Part shown: piece after piece, positions 35,101 to 45,478 of the stretch
How positions within the stretch are numbered: the first letter of the stretch is position 1
Layout: each line of letters starts with the position of its first letter
Origin: Haemonchus contortus
Lineage: Eukaryota; Nematoda; Chromadorea; Rhabditida; Trichostrongylidae
Assembly (NCBI GenBank): GCA_000469685.2
Contig: LS997566.1
Span: forward strand, 26,539,932-26,603,931
Reading direction: 5' to 3'
DNA: 64,000 bases
Made by a program: the position numbers and the translations under genes
The notes under the pieces: generated by a model
What the model saw: only the letters and a program-made list of their open reading frames with translations
Database searches by the model: none
Told to the model about the DNA's origin: nothing

Positions 35101-37020
35101 ATATCGTCAGAAAGCGTTCGATCTCTAAGGATCCAATGAAGAAGTGCTCATCATCAAACTTGCTGCTCACTACACCCGGCACTCTGAAGGGCTTCACTGC
35201 TCCTCTGGAATTAAGAAGCTCCATAGCTTGTTTTTGGAATGATGTATGAAAGGGATCTGAACAGGGGATGAAGCTGCTATGAGGAAGTTTGCCTATGATC
35301 GTCACTAAGCCTGGTAAGCACGCTTGCATCATGGGCGAGAGCCGCTTCCGTTAGTTCCTTGGACTACTTCCTTCCCTCTAAGCAGCCGGATCTCGGTTTG
35401 GAACATTTAGGCTTCAACAAAAAAAATTTCATCTAATTCCAACCTGAATCGATTCGATTAGCAAAGAAGATTCCCAAGCGGCTCTTCTTTCAAACATGCC
35501 AAGAAGTCTGAGCTTTTTCTGACTTTTCCGTCATCCATTACATCTGAGCATCGCATGAGCGTTTCATATGCGCTGACTCGAAAAATCTCCGATTGATTTC
35601 CCATTCCCACTTCAGATGAGCCGGGTGCCGGGCGTGTCCTTCCTCGATCTTCTGGCTCAACGCACGTTGTCTTCGTCTTTGTCAGGGACAGGTGTGAGGG
35701 CACATTGTGTTACTGTTTTCCGAATTGAAGAGCACCCTCTTTAGTCTCAAAAGCAACTAGTTTACGAAACTAAGCATCAGTAAAGAAGCCTTGTCATTTT
35801 AAGTAAATAGATCTTAGCAGGAGTGAATACCAGCAAGGAAATCTGCATAATTGTCATGTTATCTAGCTACTTTGTGATAAATGCCATCATACTATTCTCT
35901 TTCTATACTGCAACGAGCTTACTGCTGGTCTTTCATTTCTTTTCATGATGTGCACCTCGCTCAGAAACATTTAAATTTGTGACTTTGGCTTGACGAATAG
36001 AGAAGAAAGAAGGCTTGGGAGGGATGTTTTCGCAACGAGCATCTGGCTTGCATCGCAGCTTTCGTAATTAGGACGCCCCAGTGTTGTGTGCTCATTGTCA
36101 GTCGCGTTTTGTTTTTCATCACTTTTCCTTTTCTTTCCAGCGCAAAAATGTCTTTTGCTGCACAACTGCTCTACAAAAATTCTTTGATGTGAAGACCTAT
36201 TCCTTTCGGCGTTTTGCATTGGAATGGCATGTTAATGCCCTCTGGGAATAGGCCTCAAATGAGGAGCATGTGGGTGCATAATGCCTGCTGTCAATGACCG
36301 AAATACAGTCCCTATTTCCTTCCCATCCTGGGGCTCAAGGGCGTACTTTCAGAAAGTCCAAGTACTTGCTGCGTAAAAACTCAGCAATGGCGATTTCACT
36401 CGGTGTGGTCGTCGTGCTGGTCGAAGTTCGCTGTGGGTAGTCACAGGCTGCGTAACATTACTAGTAACGTTAAAAAAAGGCAGAAGCCTGAACCTACCAT
36501 ATTTAGTTCCGCCCACTTATCTCTCCACTCGTTTTCAAGCATTTTACATTCTATACTTCAAGTTAGTTAACTTGAGAATCTGTACATTTATGCTAACCAA
36601 CCTCATAGCTACGCATCCACAATTACGAATTCGATAATCTAATAATCGAGGTGGAGACGACTACTGTTCCCTAGTCCTAGCTACCAGTCCTTGAAGCCTG
36701 GCGGGTGCTAACCCTCTGAGGTTGGCTGACTGCACATTAGTTGAGGGGTTTAGACATGAAACTGATCTCAGCTTGTACTTTTGGATGGGTCTGCATCCAC
36801 ACCGCCGGGACAGAATCTTTCCCACTACTTCACATTCTCTGAAATGTTCTTGCATTCTCCATAGAGAATTATAGAAGCAATCTACTGGCTTCTCTGCTTA
36901 TAGAACATCCGTAGGTGTTATGAACGATAATGCAGCGGTTGACGAGAAGCTCATTTTGACTTTCTTGTTTGTGGCTTCGAAGCGTCGGATTTGGGCGTGA
37001 GAGATGGGAAGCAGCTAGCA
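32140..37020. other. No secure gene; scattered protein-like frames near 34.3-36.2 kb
   Basis: Several minus-strand frames read like protein but do not join into a phase-consistent chain that I could verify: 35332-35090 (LPGLVTIIGKLPHSSFIPCS, then DDEHFFIGSLEIERF), 35703-35458, 36219-35971, and one near 34750-34690 (GNSSFNEKPMALHDELSLFL). They may be exons of one gene or a decayed element. The rest is AT-rich with nothing I can name. Confidence 0.3.
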
Positions 37021-37079
37021 GCTGGATTAAGGACTCTAAGGAAGTTATTGTTAAACGAGGACACGAGTTATGATTTTCC

Positions 37080-37284
37080 GCTGAAACATTTTGTTCGCAC
37101 AAACCCCGCCCCCTGTGAGCGGGATCCGCTCCTGCCACCACCACATATGCTCCCATCCTGCCGCCTTTGCTCCTACCGAATTCGAACGTCCTAGGTCCAC
37201 GGGGACAGGAGTCATGAATTTCCGTACAAACAGGCGGACAGACAGACGGACAGACAGACGCGAGCGCTTTATATAAAGTAAGGA
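37080..37284 (-). mobile_element. Helitron-like copy, 5' part
   Basis: Minus strand begins TCCTTACTTTATATAAAGCG at 37284 after A, matching the start of the 8565-9487 element. A (GACA)n-like tract (37230-37260) takes the place of its (AC)n tract, then comes one copy of the 118-bp unit (CGCCCCCTGTGAGCGG, GAACGTCCTAGGTCC). No 3' hairpin with CTRR is visible on the left, so this copy is truncated or its end is decayed. Confidence 0.6.
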
Positions 37285-38104
37285 TATGGAGAGACAATTC
37301 GACCATTACTGGGTTCAATGAGCGAGGGTGTTCAAGTCAGATCAATTCTGCGCATTTCTCGTATGTTAGAAACCCACCCTTACTGTCCCCTACGAGCAAA
37401 AAAAAGTCCTGTTTTTTTGTTTCTTCTTTACCACTAGGTTATTATTCTTTTTTCCTATACAGAGTGTTGCATAATTAGACCGAGTCCACCCAGCTCTTTG
37501 AAACGGGTTATCGAGTTTATAGAAATCTTATTTTTCAAGTACTCGTTCGTCAATGTCTAAAGGCTGCTGTTAGCAACGACGCTAACTACAATTGTATTCT
37601 GAAGATATGCATTCGGCTGCAATGGAAGTATTGGACGGGCTACACGCTAAACGAAAAGTAGACTGTCACATTCCTAAGTTATACTGATCAGGTCTCAAAA
37701 TCTGTGAATTTACCCCTGCCCCTATTTGGTCTGACAGTAGCTTTTTAAGTTAAAAAAAAGTAAATTAGATTTAGCCCTTCCCAGTTAGTCCCAATGAACA
37801 TTGTACTTATTCTACGGAACTAATACTTTAATTTACTTCAGAAACTGAAGGCCGTAGATCAAAAGAGAGGGGCGCACTTTATTGTTAAAAATCCGCTACA
37901 TGGCATTATTTTATGAAGAGCATTTTTTCTTCTTTAGAGTTAGGTTAATGGCGCCTAAAACGAAGTTTACTTCATCAAAAATATTCTTTCTAAATCCTCG
38001 GGAGCAGTCATGATTTAAAAGAAATGATTATATGTGGGATACTTCGGCACTCGTCTAGGGTTTTCTTTACTTCCAGTTGAATGTGTACTGCTCCCATGCG
38101 GCAG
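37285..38104. other. No gene recognised
   Basis: AT-rich spacer without long frames or repeats that I can see. Confidence 0.45.
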
Positions 38105-38284
38105 GCTGCTTTCATAGTCCACGATTTGGCCCGCGAGCGAGCGAGCGACCGACCGACCGAGCGAGCGAGCGATTGGGGCGACGCTTGTGCTTTGTTTCCA
38201 ACTGAATCTTGCTCGATACTGCGGGCATGCGCCGCCGAAAGCGTTCGCTCGCTCGCAGGCCAAATCGTGGACTATGAAAGCAGC
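38105..38284. mobile_element. GC-rich foldback element, copy 1
   Basis: Terminal inverted repeats of about 25 bases (GCTGCTTTCATAGTCCACGA on the left, its complement on the right) enclose a GC-rich centre of GAGCGAGC and GACCGACC repeats. Related elements are at 43833 and 44921. No coding capacity. Confidence 0.8.
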
Positions 38285-39660
38285 TACTGATTCCAACAAA
38301 ATAGAGCACTATGCAGAGCCAAATATGTAGGCACCCACCTACGAGTACATTCTTTCGAATTTCATCCTATATTATGCTGAATCCGTGCTGAATTGGTATT
38401 GTTTCTACCTTATTCATTTCTGCTATTACTATACGTTTACCGCAGCGGTACCCTACAACCTTCAGACTGATCGCGAGTATGCCAGGCGATCTCACTTAGA
38501 AGCTCAATTGATATGTGCTTGTAAAGAGTTCGAGAAAACAAAAACAACGGGAGATAATTTTTTTTTGAATGATCAGGATAACCTTTGCACTTTTTGAGTG
38601 GTTTGAGATGGAATATTGGTTATTCGATTACTTCCGAGTATGGTATGCAGAGGGTAACTACGTAGTAGGTGGTTGTTGGCACGATGTGATAACGAGTGAT
38701 AAAAGCCGGTAAGTGCTCACTAATGGTAAGAACCACTGATTTTAAGCCCGGAACGCTTTTCGTAGTGCCAAGTGAGCTCTGTTACTCTGATGTTCGATAT
38801 AGAGTAAGGCTCGATGGTGGATGGTTGGTGACGATGGTGGCAGCAGCTGATTTGGGCTGATAAACTTCATTCGCAAGATCACTAACGTCGTCATTTGGCC
38901 TACTACCCATGGGCTTAAGGTTTTGTAACATGATTTGGTTAAAAGTTCAGCGATGAAGGGGCCGAGTTCCCATGAACACGCAAGTGGCACTGCTTTAGAT
39001 GCAGTCCCGTAATCATCCACTGAAAAATGAAAGTTCACCCTTACTCTGCGGGCTCCGTTGCTGTGCTGCGTGCGGCGAGCCAGGCACGCCGACCCAGCAC
39101 AAGATCCCACACCCACGCTGAAGGGATTTTACATGGATAATGGCAAAAAATGGAAAGCTGACTGGTACTGACAAAGGCTATTTGCGTGGGGAACTAGAGA
39201 AAGCCCTGTTCCATTCAATTTACTACTTCTTCATGGCCTTGAGAATCAGTTGTCAAAAAAAAACTTGTCCGATCACCGATTTTTCAGAATCTTCGCGGTG
39301 GGCGAATCTATGCATGAGGTCAGAAGGGCTGTGGGTAATAACTTTTTGTACCCTGATATTGTTGTCATCATTCGTCAACAACAGATGTACATTCAAGCCA
39401 TCGGTTGACCAATTGTAAGCATGTTGTCCAGGCCGAGAAATGCTATTTCACGAGTAATACCAAAAGGATGTGAACACTTTTTGTGAATCCTTTTCAATAA
39501 TGAACGTAATTGTTCATGAAGACCAAGAACTAGCTTGCCATAATTATTGGCGTCAGCGTTATCAAGTGGTAATGACCAGTTGCGCCACTCTGCTTATGCC
39601 AAGCTTTACTTTTTTTGTGACAAAGTTGTGGATCGGTATTATTTCTGAAAAGCAACCTTC
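38285..39660. other. No gene recognised
   Basis: A 124-codon minus-strand frame at 38742-39116 and a 92-codon plus-strand frame at 39140-39418 have no motif that I know and no exon chain. Confidence 0.35.
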
Positions 39661-39663
39661 AGA

Positions 39664-39941
39664 ATTTTTTGGGTATATGTACGAACGTGCGTCCGAGGAT
39701 GCGCGCGGCAAATTGGGCGGCAAAGTTCGTAACTATTTGAACGACTTTAGCGCCTATCACTGGGGCCCGAATTCGAAGTAGAATAGATTGGAATGATCAT
39801 CTGGCCCTAATAAACTGTTCTACTTGGAGTTTGTGCCCCGAAAATTGGCGTCAGAGTCATACAAATCGTCACGACCTTCGCCGCGCAAGTTGCCGCGCGC
39901 GTCCTCGGACGCACGTTCGTACCGTCCCCCGAATTTTTTAG
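39664..39941. repeat. Inverted duplication of a coding-like sequence
   Basis: Arms 39664-39783 (plus) and 39941-39819 (minus) are about 75 percent identical head to head around a 35-base centre. Each arm is open and ends at its own stop near the centre: YERASEDARGKLGG to GPNSK on plus, and YERASEDARGNLRG to GTNSK on minus. The frames extend outward to 39470 and 40197. Family unknown. Good conservation of YERASEDARG suggests the unit once coded for protein. Confidence 0.7.
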
Positions 39942-40569
39942 TCATGCTGTATGATCGGGGAAAGCCTAGGGTTAGCGGGAGATACCGAGTTTTCAAATAC
40001 AATGGGGTGGGGGCGAGAGGGGGGAAGCTCATAGTAGGCCAAACAACCATACTGGTAATGTTCGTCGTCTTCTCGTGCAATATATTTCTGTTTGTTGTTG
40101 GAACGGAGCGATGTCGCACCCGACCTGGCTCATAATACCAGAAATCCCTCGAAGCCGAGAGCCAGCTCTTGTTCTCGTTTACGCTTATGAGTCTCATAAT
40201 TAAGCCACAACAACATCAAGTACACGAGTAGATAGTGGGCATTCATCATCGACAGCATACAGAAGTGCAGCTGCTGCTAAGAGCCGTCTCAGTGTGAAAT
40301 CATCCAATTAGCCTCACACCTTTTTGTGTAACACTAGAACCTCTTTGTCGGCATAGGTCTGTGTCCGAGCGGTTTTTCTCACCGAATTTTCTCGCCCATC
40401 CATCATGTAGAATAGCTTAAAATTAGGGCGAGCCGGCGTTTTATTCTATAAATAGCCCTGGACTTAGAGCCATCGTCATGTGAGCTGAACGAATGGTTAT
40501 TTTCAACGTCTATACACAGTTCTGACCAAGTAATAAGGCCTCTGTGTTTTCTGATGAGATGTCAGATCC

Positions 40570-40710
40570 TGTTTCTTCCATCGCTTTAGATTCAGGTTGG
40601 AATTCGCTCGTCATCTGTATGGATCACTTTCGAATTCGGAAACCATAGGTTCGGAACAACTGAAGTGATGAATATCCGGTCAAATACCTTACCCACAAAC
40701 AAACAAAGCA
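40570..40710 (+). repeat. Helitron-like relic, partial
   Basis: CGGAACAACTGAAGTGATGA, then ATATCCGGTCAAATACC and a CAAACAAACAAA tract, resembles the stretch 9360-9400 of the Helitron-like element in the same orientation. Both ends are lost. Boundaries are approximate. Confidence 0.4.
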
Positions 40711-41350
40711 GCTCACTGAAAGTAGCATCGCCAAATTATGAATACTACTTGGGACTTTCAGGGTAAGCTTTTAACTTGTATGAGTTTAGTCGTAGCTTCA
40801 TCGGAGAGCGGAATTCAGTGCCATCCATGGAGTCTTGAGATCAAAAGCGTCAAGCGGAAGAAGCGGGGTTCCAATTGCTTAAAGATACGTTCTCGATGGA
40901 ATTGGTAAATTTGGTCACATTCGTGGAAAGACTGTCGTAAAACTGACGTGCTGAGTTCAGCAATCAGTGGCGATAAAAACGAAGTACCTTAGCGTCTAGG
41001 AAGAGACATGTGTGCGGGAGATACGCAGATTATACGGAGGTGCTTTCAGCTCGAACTGACATTCTTTTTCCACTTGTACCAACCTTAGTTCCGTTTTTAT
41101 ACAGTTAAGTCAGTGTTGCTTCTGCTCCTTTAGATACAACCATGAAAGAAGCCTTTTTCGATTATCTTGTACGGTATAAGTCGTGTTTCTCTCACAAATG
41201 TGCATGACCGCAATTACATGACTGCCCGTCGACATCGGTACTATGGTTTTTGCAAAGTCGATGGGTTGTAAAGATTTTAAAGAGACGACATACTTTTTGG
41301 AAGCTGGGCCTAATTAATGCTCAAACGTGTGATTTTGTTCTTTCAAATCC
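40711..41350. other. No gene recognised
   Basis: AT-rich spacer with no supported frame. Confidence 0.45.
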
Positions 41351-41354
41351 TTAC

Positions 41355-41465
41355 AGATACGGCTACGAATCCCGGATCGATATCTGCCTCGGCCAACCAA
41401 GCCTTCCAAGTCGAGTGCGGGGGCGCATTCCTCAGACGCGATTGATTAACACCAAAAACTTTATC
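41355..41465 (+). repeat. tRNA-derived SINE, internally deleted
   Basis: Carries GCTACGAATCCCGGATCGAT (B-box region and early body), then jumps to GAGTGCGGGGGCGCATTCC, so most of the body is missing. About 110 bases remain. Confidence 0.65.
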
Positions 41466-41657
41466 CTTTATCAAACTTTAATATTGTCATTTGATTGAAG
41501 TCAGGACAATGGGAAAAGGGTTTTCATTGCAATGGCAAGTCGCGCCTGCCCAGGGAAAGGCTCTCATCCTTGAAGACTAATAAAAACAGATCTCGAAGAA
41601 GACTTTTTTTCAAAGGTCAATCTATAGGTTGGAAGCGGATTAGGGAAATGTTAACTA

Positions 41658-42566
41658 TTGGGTTGTAACATGAGTTCGTAGAGTTTTTTCACAAAGATTT
41701 ATTTGGACCAAAAGACAATGATTATAATAATAAGTTAATCAATGATGTATCCTCCGTTACTGTTCACGACCTCCTCCCATCTCTCGACCAATTTGTTGAT
41801 ACTGATTCGCCAAAAATCGGCCGTTGTGGTGTCGAAGAATTTGTTGAGCCAGTTTTTAAGATCCCCTTCGCCATCGAAGGTAACACCACTCATTTGGTTT
41901 AACATAGAGCGGAAAAGGTGGTAGTCGGCAGGTGCAAGACCCGGAGAGTGCGGTGGATGCTAAAGAACCTCCCAGTCAAGCTCTCGAGTGCTGTTTTGAC
42001 GACTTGAGCAGTATGGGGCTTGGTGCTGTCGTGGAGCAAGATGAATTGACCTCTTCTATAAGGTCTTTTCAGCCGAATAGCCTCATTTACACAGTTCAGC
42101 TGGACAATGTAGACCTCCTTGCTGACAGTGGCGTTTCGTTCGAGCAGTTTCCCAGTCTACCATACCTACCCAGTCCCACCAAACGCAGATCATGACCTTT
42201 TTTCGGGTGAAGATCTTGCTTGACTCTCGGCTTCGGCGCCTTTCCTGGGGCCACCCACACCTTTCAGTAGACACACCTAAGACACCTTTGTACACACTGC
42301 ATATGTCCCGAGCGGTTTCGGCTGCTATTTTACCTCGACAAAAAGCAAAGAAAAGCAGATGTCGAAAATGCTAATTTTTTCTTCCTGGATATTCCATTTC
42401 TGAGCCCGAAAAAAGATGAACAATTAAATTATCCTAAAACAATTAAAACAGTTTCGTAGAGGAGAAAGAGCTCTTTCGAATGAATGTATTAACTTTGCTA
42501 ATAAACAAAACAAATCGTTGTAAAATAACTCTAACGCAAAACTCTACGAACTATGTTACAACCCAA
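41658..42566 (-). mobile_element. mariner element, internally deleted, TA target intact
   Basis: Bounded by TA at 41656-41657 and TA at 42567-42568. Terminal inverted repeats start TTGGGTTGTAACATGAGTTC on the left and end GAACTATGTTACAACCCAA on the right, about 29 bases with one mismatch. At 909 bp it is shorter than a full mariner (about 1.3 kb). The N-terminal DNA-binding region of the transposase is missing. The boundaries are exact. Confidence 0.9.
41730..42380 (-). pseudogene. mariner transposase, C-terminal part, frameshifted
   Basis: Minus strand. The first block is KKVMICVWWDWVGMVDWE near 42200-42140, the conserved mariner segment after the first catalytic aspartate. It is followed, with frame changes, by DLYCQQL-like text. 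The second catalytic aspartate lies in LLHDSTKPHT near 42040. The conserved C-terminus VERWEEVVNSNGGYI ends at about 41745. The helix-turn-helix half is gone and several frameshifts are present. It is non-functional but young enough to keep perfect ends. Confidence 0.85.
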
Positions 42567-42568
42567 TA

Positions 42569-43209
42569 TTATTCGATCGGAAATGCTAGGTGTTCCGTTG
42601 AACCGGGAACTTTTGGATGCGTTCAGACAAGCCTACCCCCGCGGGACTAGAAATGTGCCCAATGATAAAATATGATGGTGTTTTGTCACCAACCGTGCTA
42701 TCCAGAGATATCCATTCCTCTACTAGAATAAATGGTTTGCCGCTGGGGGCACGCCTTCATTGTCATATCCAGAAAAGCCTGATAGATGCCATTCTTTTAG
42801 AGAAATCGCAGTAAACCAGCGGCTTTCTGTCTGTCTACGTAGAAGATTACATTCAAAATCCAACTCTCGGGTAATTCTGGGAACACAGTGTTGCTCGAAG
42901 AAGATCAGCAATTCCAATGATTTGCTCTGGGATTCATAGTTTGATGACAAAAGTTGTTCATTCTTCCCATCTAAAGCTTTATTAAATTTATCGTTTAGAA
43001 ACCATTTAAGACAAGACCGACGGGAAGCAACAATTGCAATAGTTTTCGTGATCCTACCAGGGATGGTGAGAGTTGAGCTCCATGTGCGGCAGTGCTTAGG
43101 TAGTAGTCTTGCCCCAACAAATGCCAAAAATTTTTCACTTTCCCCCGTCGTTATAGCATTCGGTGGCGTCTTACCAAGTTATCCTGGCATATAATTGGGC
43201 TGGCTCAAA
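42569..43209. other. No secure gene
   Basis: A 134-codon minus-strand frame at 42723-43127 reads like protein in places (ESQSKSLELLIFFEQHCVPR) but I recognise no family and no exon structure. Confidence 0.3.
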
Positions 43210-43215
43210 GATTAT

Positions 43216-43623
43216 TGGTACTATTCTACTATTACACCCCCAAAAACTCAAAATTTTAATTTTCGATGAAACTTCGCCCATAGGGGTAATACGATGCCCT
43301 GATGACGAATATGACCTTCATTTTTGGCGTTGGCGCCACTTGGCGCCAATTTTCGCTAATTTGGCGCCAAGGGTGTTTTCACCAAATTTGCTGAAAACTT
43401 GCGTTTAGGAGTTATTTGAGGGCCTGATAACGAATATAACTTTCATTTTTGGCGTTGGCGCCATTTGGCTCCAATTGGCGCCAACGCCAAAAATGAAGGT
43501 CATATTTGTTATCAGGGCATCGGATTACCCCTATAGGCGAAGTTTCACCGAAAATTAAAATTTTGAGTTTTTGGGGGTGTAACAGTAGAATAGTTCTGGG
43601 GGTGTAATAGTAGAATAGTACCA
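43216..43623. mobile_element. Foldback element with 6-bp target duplication
   Basis: Begins TGGTACTATTCTACTATTAC and ends with its complement GTAGAATAGTACCA. GATTAT flanks both sides (43210-43215 and 43624-43629). The inverted arms are about 135 bases, the right one carrying an extra 27-base duplication of its end. The centre has several GGCGCC palindromes set in TTGGCGCCAA. Open frames over it (43163, 43412) only reflect the repeat. Confidence 0.85.
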
Positions 43624-43832
43624 GATTATTATTATTATCAATGAATACGATCATTTTGAGGTGGTACGGCCTTGTCTGAAATGACATCAAAGGACGTCTC
43701 AAGCGCCTCAGTCAAATACCTACGAAGTTCACCTTTGTAAGAAGGTACAATCGAGCACAAAAGGCGTGTAGTCGGCTGCAGAAATTGAAGAATAAGTGAT
43801 CACAACCCGTTAGGCCTTAGATAAGAAGCAAA

Positions 43833-44050
43833 TGGCTGCTTTCATAGTCCACGACTAGTCGCGCGACCGGTCGCCGGTCGCTCGCGAGATAGGTCCGCGA
43901 CTGGTCGCTCGATCGGTCGAGGAGGCCGCGTTAGTTATGGGTGCCGCCGAGGACGGTCCCGAGCAGATCGCGCGATCAGTCGAGCGACCACTCGCGCGAT
44001 CAGTCGAGCGACTGGTCGCTCGCAAAATCGTGGACTATGAAAGATGCCAA
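43833..44050. mobile_element. GC-rich foldback element, copy 2
   Basis: Ends TGGCTGCTTTCATAGTCCAC and GTGGACTATGAAAGATGCCA are inverted repeats. The centre repeats GCGACTGGTCGCTCG, GATCAGTCGAGCGAC and related 15-mers that can pair with each other. The 67-codon frame at 43937 lies in this repeat and is not a gene. Confidence 0.85.
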
Positions 44051-44534
44051 TGCATCGAGATAGTGAATATGGAACCGCCATCCACTTCTGCTGTTTCATT
44101 TCGTCTGCGGTCTCAGCTACATGCGGTTTTAGGAGATTAGCAAGCCCCTTGCGAAATTAGACAGAATTCAGAGCGAACAAAGAGTTGAGCGATCATTTGA
44201 TAAAAAAAAAGCTGGAAAGCCAATCTGTTTGAAGGGGTCTATGAGAATTTACGCTTATTCCGTGACTCGGCTTCTTTTTCCATCAACGATTTACGTGGTC
44301 TCCTATAGTATTTGAGTAGATTCCGAGTATCTCCATCCTGCCTAGCCTAATTATCTCCTATTGTGTCTCTAGAGGCAGAACTAGCGATGAAACAATGAAC
44401 ATATAATGATACAATTAACGAATGAAAGCGTTAGCGCTGAATAGGGCAACAATGGCGGATAAATTAAGAAAAAAAGTTGTAGATTTCCCACGTCGCGAGC
44501 TGTGTGAGGGTATTGAGTACAGCTTTCCAAATAT
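44051..44534. other. No gene recognised
   Basis: AT-rich spacer between a foldback element and a SINE. Confidence 0.5.
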
Positions 44535-44790
44535 GGGGGAGGTGGTGTAGTGTCAAAAGGCGCACTATCACGAATGGTCCACTGATGGAATCCCAGATCG
44601 AAACTCGCCTGGGCCGCTTCATTCCTCCACGTCGGTTAATTGGTTCCAGACTCATCTGAGAGGACAAAAGCTTTGGCTTGTACATCGGCTGGCCAACGCA
44701 AGTCATCGTATCGGCCAAATGCGCATTTAGTACCGCACTACGGTGGAAGTCGAATGTGGGGGCGGTCCCGAAATGGGATTGATTTCTTTT
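44535..44790 (+). repeat. tRNA-derived SINE
   Basis: Head GGTGGTGTAGTGTCAAAAGGCGC, decayed B-box (GATGGAATCCC), then the body with GGTTCCAGACTCATCTGAGAGG, GCCAACGCAAGTCATCGTATCGGCC and GGAAGTCGAATGTGGGGG. It is nearly full length and agrees with the longer body type at 31200. Confidence 0.75.
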
Positions 44791-44920
44791 CATATTCTAT
44801 GTAGGCCAACCCTATGAAGGAGTGGAGGTGCTAAGAATTCGATTTGAAGCAAACTTCCTCCTCCCTCTGGAAAGTGTTGTTTGTGACGCGTACCGTGTCA
44901 TCATGTAATCTGCGCTTTAA

Positions 44921-44992
44921 TGGCTGCATTCATAGTCCGCGACCGGTCGCGCGACTGGTCGCTCGCCAAATCGTGGACTATGAAAGACGCCA
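44921..44992. mobile_element. GC-rich foldback element, copy 3 (72 bp)
   Basis: TGGCTGCATTCATAGTCCGC on the left and GTGGACTATGAAAGACGCCA on the right, with only CCGGTCGCGCGACTGGTCGC-type sequence between. It is the shortest copy, essentially two ends with one hairpin centre. Confidence 0.8.
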
Positions 44993-45120
44993 GTGACGTC
45001 AAAAACAAGCTTAGTTCCCGTGAGTATGTTGATGAGGAAGTTTCTTCCGTTTATTGGCTTCGGTCTAATGATCATTCCCATTAGTACAGGATATATAACA
45101 GTAGGTTTAGAGTAGTAGAT

Positions 45121-45189
45121 TCTAGTTCAGCATCTTGTACTGCTATGGCCCATTTTTGTGATCTTAGCAGTACAAGATACTGCACTAGA
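45121..45189. repeat. 24-bp hairpin, microRNA-precursor-like
   Basis: Arms 45121-45144 and 45166-45189 pair at 22 of 24 positions around a 21-base loop. Size and shape fit a nematode microRNA precursor, but also a tiny foldback remnant. Orientation is undecided. Confidence 0.5.
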
Positions 45190-45401
45190 TTGGGCTAGCT
45201 GCAAGAGCTACAAGTTTGGTCTTCCCTTGCTGACGATCTTTCTTTCAAACACACAGGATGTGGGGGGTATCCAGTGGTTTATTACAGCTCCTGGGAAACG
45301 GAGTAAATGTTTTACAACGAAATAGTAAATTTACCGCTATAACAACATAGAATAATAAAAAAAAAGTTTTACGAAGTTGGCGACGTATGGACAAAACTTC
45401 A

Positions 45402-45478
45402 GTCTCGGACGGGAGTCGAACCCGTACGAACCCGTGTGGTTTTCAGGCACCGTGCTTTACCCCTTTCACTTCCGAGAC
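45402..45478 (-). pseudogene. tRNA-like sequence, Ser-type, degenerate
   Basis: Minus strand. A 7-bp acceptor stem (TCTCGGA with TCCGAGA) and a good T-arm (ACGGGTTCGACTCCCGT) are present, with an A-box-like AGTGAAAGGGGTAAAGC. The anticodon loop would read CCTGAAA (UGA, serine) and there is a long variable region, but U33 is C and the anticodon stem does not pair. So it is a tRNA pseudogene or tRNA-derived repeat, not a working gene. Confidence 0.5.

Noticed and set aside
36869..37318. 149-codon minus-strand frame
   Set aside because: It crosses the Helitron-like copy and its microsatellite; no protein family.
38105..44992. CRISPR-like array of spaced repeats
   Set aside because: The repeated units are inverted ends of foldback elements, unevenly spaced, in a eukaryotic genome.
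45402..45478. Functional tRNA-Ser
   Set aside because: The anticodon stem does not pair and U33 is replaced.
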